A stretch of 64,000 nucleotides of DNA from Staphylococcus durrellii (GTDB lineage: Bacteria; Bacillota; Bacilli; Staphylococcales; Staphylococcaceae). The stretch is from the NCBI RefSeq assembly GCF_015594545.1, contig NZ_JADIIO010000001.1, forward strand, positions 1,798,001 to 1,862,000, given 5' to 3'. The notes under the pieces are model-generated. The model saw nothing but the letters and a program-made list of their open reading frames with translations, was not told where the DNA came from and searched no databases. Positions 60,647 to 64,000 of the stretch are shown one piece after another. A program made the position numbers and the translations under genes. The first letter of the stretch is position 1. Every line of letters starts with the position of its first letter.

Positions 60647-61711
60647 TTAATTTTGTAACACGTTTGTCGATTGTGCAATGATTTGTTGTATTAATTCATC
60701 GACACTGACAGATTGAGCGAGTCTTGGACTTTGACCACTCCATAAGTGCGTCATATTTGCATCACCTTTTTGAACTGCAGCTTTACGTATACCATTGGTA
60801 AGCTGATTTTGTATAGGATAACTTGGAATAATATCATCATATTTACCCATTTCATGAATAAATTCATTATCTATGCCACGCGCCGGTTTCCCACTAAATA
60901 CAGGCGTAACGACGGTATCAGTTTCTTTACTATTTAAAATAGCATTACGTAACACATTATTCGCACCACTCTCGAGAGTAGTTAAAAATGCCGTACCCAT
61001 TTGTACTGCTTGCGCACCTAAAACCATACTAGCAACTAATCCTCTACCATCCATAATTCCACCGGCAGCAACTACAGGTATAGCTATGTTATCAACAATT
61101 TGAGGTACTAGTGACATTACCCCCACCAACGCGTTATCATTACTCGTATTTAAAAAGGAACCCCTATGGCCTCCTGCTTCACTACCTTGAGCAACAACAA
61201 TATCCATGCCTGCTTCTTCATTTGCTTGAGCCTCGTCTACTGAAGTAGCAGTTCCTATTAAAGTTATATCGTGTGCTTTTAATTTAGATATCGTTTCTTT
61301 ATTTGGAATGCCAAAAGTAAATGTAACAATAGATACTTTTTTCTCAATTATTATATCGATTGCACGATCAAATTGTTGTTGTTCGGTTATATTAACTACT
61401 GGTTCTTCTAAGTTGAAAGCTTTACGATAAGGTTTAAGCCATTCTTTCATATGTTCGACTAAACCATTATCAACTTCATTATTGCTCGGTACGAATAAAT
61501 TAACTGCAAACGGCTTATTAGTTAGTTGATTTACTTCATCAATCTCATTTTCAAGCTTTTCGCCATCGAAATATCCAGCGCCTATCATACCTAAACCACC
61601 AGCATTACAAACTGCTGCGACCAATTCTGGCGTTGTACTTCCAGCCATACCTGCTTGAATGATTGGATAATCTATATTTAATTGCTTTGTAAGAGGAGAT
61701 GATAATTGCAT
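60647..61711 (-). CDS. Nitronate monooxygenase (2-nitropropane dioxygenase family)
   Basis: A 354-residue FMN enzyme that oxidises alkyl nitronates such as propionate-3-nitronate, a respiratory toxin. The barrel shows [33 protein letters not shown] near the start, the catalytic His in [12 protein letters not shown] near 180, [16 protein letters not shown] near 212 and the phosphate-binding [13 protein letters not shown] near 230. Detoxification is the family role; the substrate is inferred. The ATG has AAGGAG. It is 30 bp downstream of the CNNM gene, co-directional. Confidence 0.87.
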   Translation of the reverse strand: MQLSSPLTKQLNIDYPIIQAGMAGSTTPELVAAVCNAGGLGMIGAGYFDGEKLENEIDEVNQLTNKPFAVNLFVPSNNEVDNGLVEHMKEWLKPYRKAFNLEEPVVNITEQQQFDRAIDIIIEKKVSIVTFTFGIPNKETISKLKAHDITLIGTATSVDEAQANEEAGMDIVVAQGSEAGGHRGSFLNTSNDNALVGVMSLVPQIVDNIAIPVVAAGGIMDGRGLVASMVLGAQAVQMGTAFLTTLESGANNVLRNAILNSKETDTVVTPVFSGKPARGIDNEFIHEMGKYDDIIPSYPIQNQLTNGIRKAAVQKGDANMTHLWSGQSPRLAQSVSVDELIQQIIAQSTNVLQN

Positions 61712-61741
61712 CTAAAACACTCCTTGATTAATGGTTTGTTA

Positions 61742-62767
61742 TTATTGCTTTATATTCGAAGTTAATTTTTCTTCTTCTTCTTCGTCCATTTCATCTTCAA
61801 TTTCCATGCCTAACATTTCTTCGATAAGATCCTCATGAGAAACAATACCATCAGTTCCACCATATTCATCTAGCACGATAGCTAAATGTTTACGTGTAAC
61901 AGTCATTTTTCTTAAAACCCATTCAGCCTTATTGTGCTCATTTACGAATAATGGTACGGAAGTATAGTCGATAATCGATTTATCTTGCTCATGATTCCAT
62001 GCCAATAAGTATTTAGAATGAAAAACCCCTACTATATTATCAATATCACCTTCATAGACAGGATAACGCGTATATGGATTAGACTTTACCGTTTCATATA
62101 CTTCTTCATAACTTGTGTCATCTGAAAATGCAGTGACATTAATTCTTGGTGTCGTATTAACATCGTTGATTTTTAATTTCTCAAAATCAATAACACCTTG
62201 GATACGTTTGCTTTCCATTTCATTAAATGCGCCTTCACTTCCAGCAATAGTAACTAATTGACGTATTTCTTCTTTAGAATATTTTTGCTCATCTTCTTGA
62301 TTTTTAGTTAGCGCATGATGAATGCTATCAGTTAAACCATTTAATATCATTGTTACTGGTTTAAAAATCATAGTAATCAGTTTTAGTGGTCCATAAACAA
62401 AACGAGCTAATTTGTTAGGTATTGAAGCTGCAATAGACTTTGGAATAACCTCACCTACTAAAATAACTATGATAATCGACACTATAATCGATCCAATAAG
62501 ACTATAATGATATTTTATAGCAAAAACTGTTACGAACGTTAAAATCAACAAGTTAGCTATCGTATTACATACTAGAATTGTTGTAATAAAAACACTTGGC
62601 TTTTGTAAAAAATTAAGTAATTTTTCTGCTTTTTTATCTCCTTGTTGCGTTTCCTCACTTAGTTTTATTTTGTTTATAGCAGTTAATGCTGTTTCACTAC
62701 TTGAAAAGAAAAATGAGGCTAACAATAATATGATTATCGATATAACCAAAAAGCATATCCCCTTCAT
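61742..62767 (-). CDS. CNNM/CorC-type membrane protein with CBS pair
   Basis: A 341-residue protein: DUF21/CNNM membrane domain with four hydrophobic segments (about 2-22, 55-75, 85-105 and a re-entrant stretch near 125), including FFSSSETALTAINKIKL and VGEVIPKSIAASIPNKLA; then two CBS domains (about 195-320, e.g. NPYTRYPVYEGDIDNIVGVFHSK and LAIVLDEYGGTDGIVSHEDLIEEMLG) and an acidic tail. Such proteins export Mg2+; S. aureus MpfA is the main one and a second, shorter paralogue lies next to suf, which this resembles. The C-terminal transporter-associated domain of longer members is absent. Confidence 0.85.
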   Translation of the reverse strand: MKGICFLVISIIILLLASFFFSSSETALTAINKIKLSEETQQGDKKAEKLLNFLQKPSVFITTILVCNTIANLLILTFVTVFAIKYHYSLIGSIIVSIIIVILVGEVIPKSIAASIPNKLARFVYGPLKLITMIFKPVTMILNGLTDSIHHALTKNQEDEQKYSKEEIRQLVTIAGSEGAFNEMESKRIQGVIDFEKLKINDVNTTPRINVTAFSDDTSYEEVYETVKSNPYTRYPVYEGDIDNIVGVFHSKYLLAWNHEQDKSIIDYTSVPLFVNEHNKAEWVLRKMTVTRKHLAIVLDEYGGTDGIVSHEDLIEEMLGMEIEDEMDEEEEEKLTSNIKQ

Positions 62768-62995
62768 TAAATATTATTTGCTGTTGCAATAATTATTCCC
62801 TGTGCTATTTTAAAAAAACAACTTTATTCATGAAATAAATCGATTTAAAAGCATATTTATAACCTTGCATTTGTATACCTAATAGTTTAACACGATAGTT
62901 TGTCATAATGTTACTTTTAACAACCTTACAATTATAAATTAATGATTCGTTTGTGCAATTAACTTTATAAAATTCCTAGATTTAACAATAAAAAA

Positions 62996-63018
62996 AGAGG
63001 CGCCCTAGGGACACCTCT
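62996..63018 (-). terminator. Terminator of the suf operon
   Basis: On the minus strand a 10-bp stem AGAGGTGTCC/GGGCGCCTCT with two G-U pairs, a 3-base loop and T7. Confidence 0.85.
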
Positions 63019-63050
63019 CTATATAATCATTACACAATCGAATAAAATTA

Positions 63051-64000
63051 CTAACCGATACTACCTTCCATTTCAAATTTAATTAGTCGGTTCATTTCTA
63101 CAGCGTATTCCATTGGTAATTCTTTTGTAAATGGTTCAATGAAGCCCATAACAATCATTTCTGTCGCTTCTTCTTCTGAAATACCACGGCTCATTAGATA
63201 GAATAATTGTTCTTCAGAAACTTTAGAAACTTTCGCTTCGTGTTCTAATGAGATATTGTCGTTAAATACTTCATTGTAAGGAATAGTGTCAGAAGTTGAT
63301 TCATTGTCTAAAATCAACGTATCACATTCAATATTTGAACGTGCACCTTTCGCTTTACGTCCGAAGTGAACAATACCACGATAAACAACTTTACCGCCGT
63401 CTTTAGAAATAGATTTAGATACAATTGTTGAAGACGTGTTTGGTGCTTTATGAATCATTTTCGCGCCAGCGTCTTGTACTTGTCCTTTACCAGCAAAAGC
63501 AATTGATAAAGTACTACCTTTGGCTCCTTCACCTAGAAGTACACAGTTAGGGTATTTCATTGTTAGTTTAGAACCTAAGTTTCCATCTACCCATTCCATA
63601 TTACCATTTTCATAAACTAGTGTACGTTTAGTAACTAAGTTATAAACATTGTTAGCCCAGTTTTGAATTGTAGTATAACGAACATGAGCGTCTTTATGAA
63701 CGATAATTTCAACGACTGCTGAGTGTAGTGAACTTGTTGTGTAAACTGGTGCAGTACAACCTTCTACATAGTTTACTGAAGCACCTTCATCAGCAATGAT
63801 TAAAGTACGTTCGAATTGACCCATATTTTCAGAGTTGATACGGAAGTATGCTTGTAATGGTGTATCTAATTTAATGTTTTTAGGTACATAAATAAATGAA
63901 CCACCAGACCATACAGCTGAGTTTAGTGCAGAGAATTTATTATCTGCTGCAGGTACTACAGATGCAAAGTATTCTTTGAATAATTCTTCATTTTCTCTTA
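63051..64000 (-). CDS. sufB: Fe-S cluster assembly protein SufB (5' end off window)
   Basis: SufB with SufC and SufD forms the scaffold on which staphylococci, which lack Isc, build all Fe-S clusters. The frame is open from the right edge; about 316 C-terminal residues are visible of a protein of about 465. Landmarks are [24 protein letters not shown] (in pieces), [20 protein letters not shown] with the conserved Cys, [11 protein letters not shown], and the C-terminal [17 protein letters not shown] and [16 protein letters not shown], the SufB/D signature. It is the last gene of its operon and is followed by a terminator. The downstream co-directional CNNM gene starts about 280 bp later. Confidence 0.96.
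   Translation of the reverse strand, partial: RENEELFKEYFASVVPAADNKFSALNSAVWSGGSFIYVPKNIKLDTPLQAYFRINSENMGQFERTLIIADEGASVNYVEGCTAPVYTTSSLHSAVVEIIVHKDAHVRYTTIQNWANNVYNLVTKRTLVYENGNMEWVDGNLGSKLTMKYPNCVLLGEGAKGSTLSIAFAGKGQVQDAGAKMIHKAPNTSSTIVSKSISKDGGKVVYRGIVHFGRKAKGARSNIECDTLILDNESTSDTIPYNEVFNDNISLEHEAKVSKVSEEQLFYLMSRGISEEEATEMIVMGFIEPFTKELPMEYAVEMNRLIKFEMEGSIG

Noticed and set aside
1-64000. Mobile elements, CRISPR arrays, tRNA or rRNA genes, prophage
   Set aside because: I saw no transposase, integrase, direct-repeat array, CCA-ended cloverleaf or rRNA sequence; gene order is that of the staphylococcal core.

Overview
The window is low-GC Gram-positive core chromosome. Gene content and order match the Staphylococcus backbone block that runs, in S. 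aureus order, from sufB through dlt, mnh, arg, addAB and clpB to fabHF. Protein sizes and motifs are close to S. aureus but not identical, and some S. aureus neighbours are missing (no glpQ between argH and the glutamate dehydrogenase gene). I therefore read it as a non-aureus staphylococcus and do not name a species. I found no prophage, insertion sequence, CRISPR array, rRNA or tRNA.

Layout. 1-4.5 kb: edge of a DUF3899 membrane gene, an MFS exporter, fabF-fabH with a FapR operator, and a small DUF2929 membrane gene. 4.5-9.3 kb: clpB with a CtsR-controlled promoter and an OatA-type acetyltransferase. 9.3-13.8 kb: a SufT/DUF59 gene, a Cof-type phosphatase, CoA-disulfide reductase, a UPF0344 gene and an FAH-family hydrolase. 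14-23 kb: addBA nuclease, signal peptidases spsB and spsA, and a TVP38-type membrane gene. 23-30 kb: pgi, argGH, glutamate dehydrogenase and rocD. 30-33.6 kb: an OYE-type oxidoreductase, an S1-domain protein, a decayed small gene, ppiB and kapB. 33.7-39.5 kb: the seven-gene mnh Na+/H+ antiporter operon. 39.6-46.5 kb: an FAD gene broken by a stop codon, a thioesterase, a YuiF-type transporter, leucyl aminopeptidase, NDH-2, an A-type Fe-S carrier and YuzB. 47-48.7 kb: a second NDH-2-like gene, YuzD and Nfu. 48.8-53.2 kb: dltXABCD with a frameshifted dltB. 53.2-53.9 kb: a long non-coding stretch. 53.9-64 kb: the yut/yun-type cluster (2-hydroxyacid dehydrogenase, YutF, DUF86, DUF3055, YutD, lipA, YunD, DUF72), nitronate monooxygenase, a CNNM/CorC protein and the 3' part of sufB.

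How it fits together. Most genes are housekeeping: lipid synthesis (fabHF, lipA), envelope charge and modification (dlt, OatA-type), secretion (sps), redox and Fe-S supply (sufB, SufT-like, A-type carrier, Nfu, two NDH-2 proteins, Cdr), Na+/pH homeostasis (mnh, YuiF-type) and the arginine/glutamate branch (argGH, rocD, glutamate dehydrogenase). Several operators are visible: FapR at fabH, CtsR at clpB, cre at the glutamate dehydrogenase gene, a weaker cre-like site in the dlt leader, and a Rex-like site before ndh.

The most notable points are three broken or possibly switchable genes: dltB, with a one-base shift in a run of seven A; the FAD gene after mnhG, with an in-frame TAA; and a decayed DUF1871-like gene after ppiB. 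Also of interest are the 0.67-kb gap upstream of dlt and the conserved grouping of YuzB and YuzD with Fe-S carriers and NDH-2. I did not find a convincing wholly new system.
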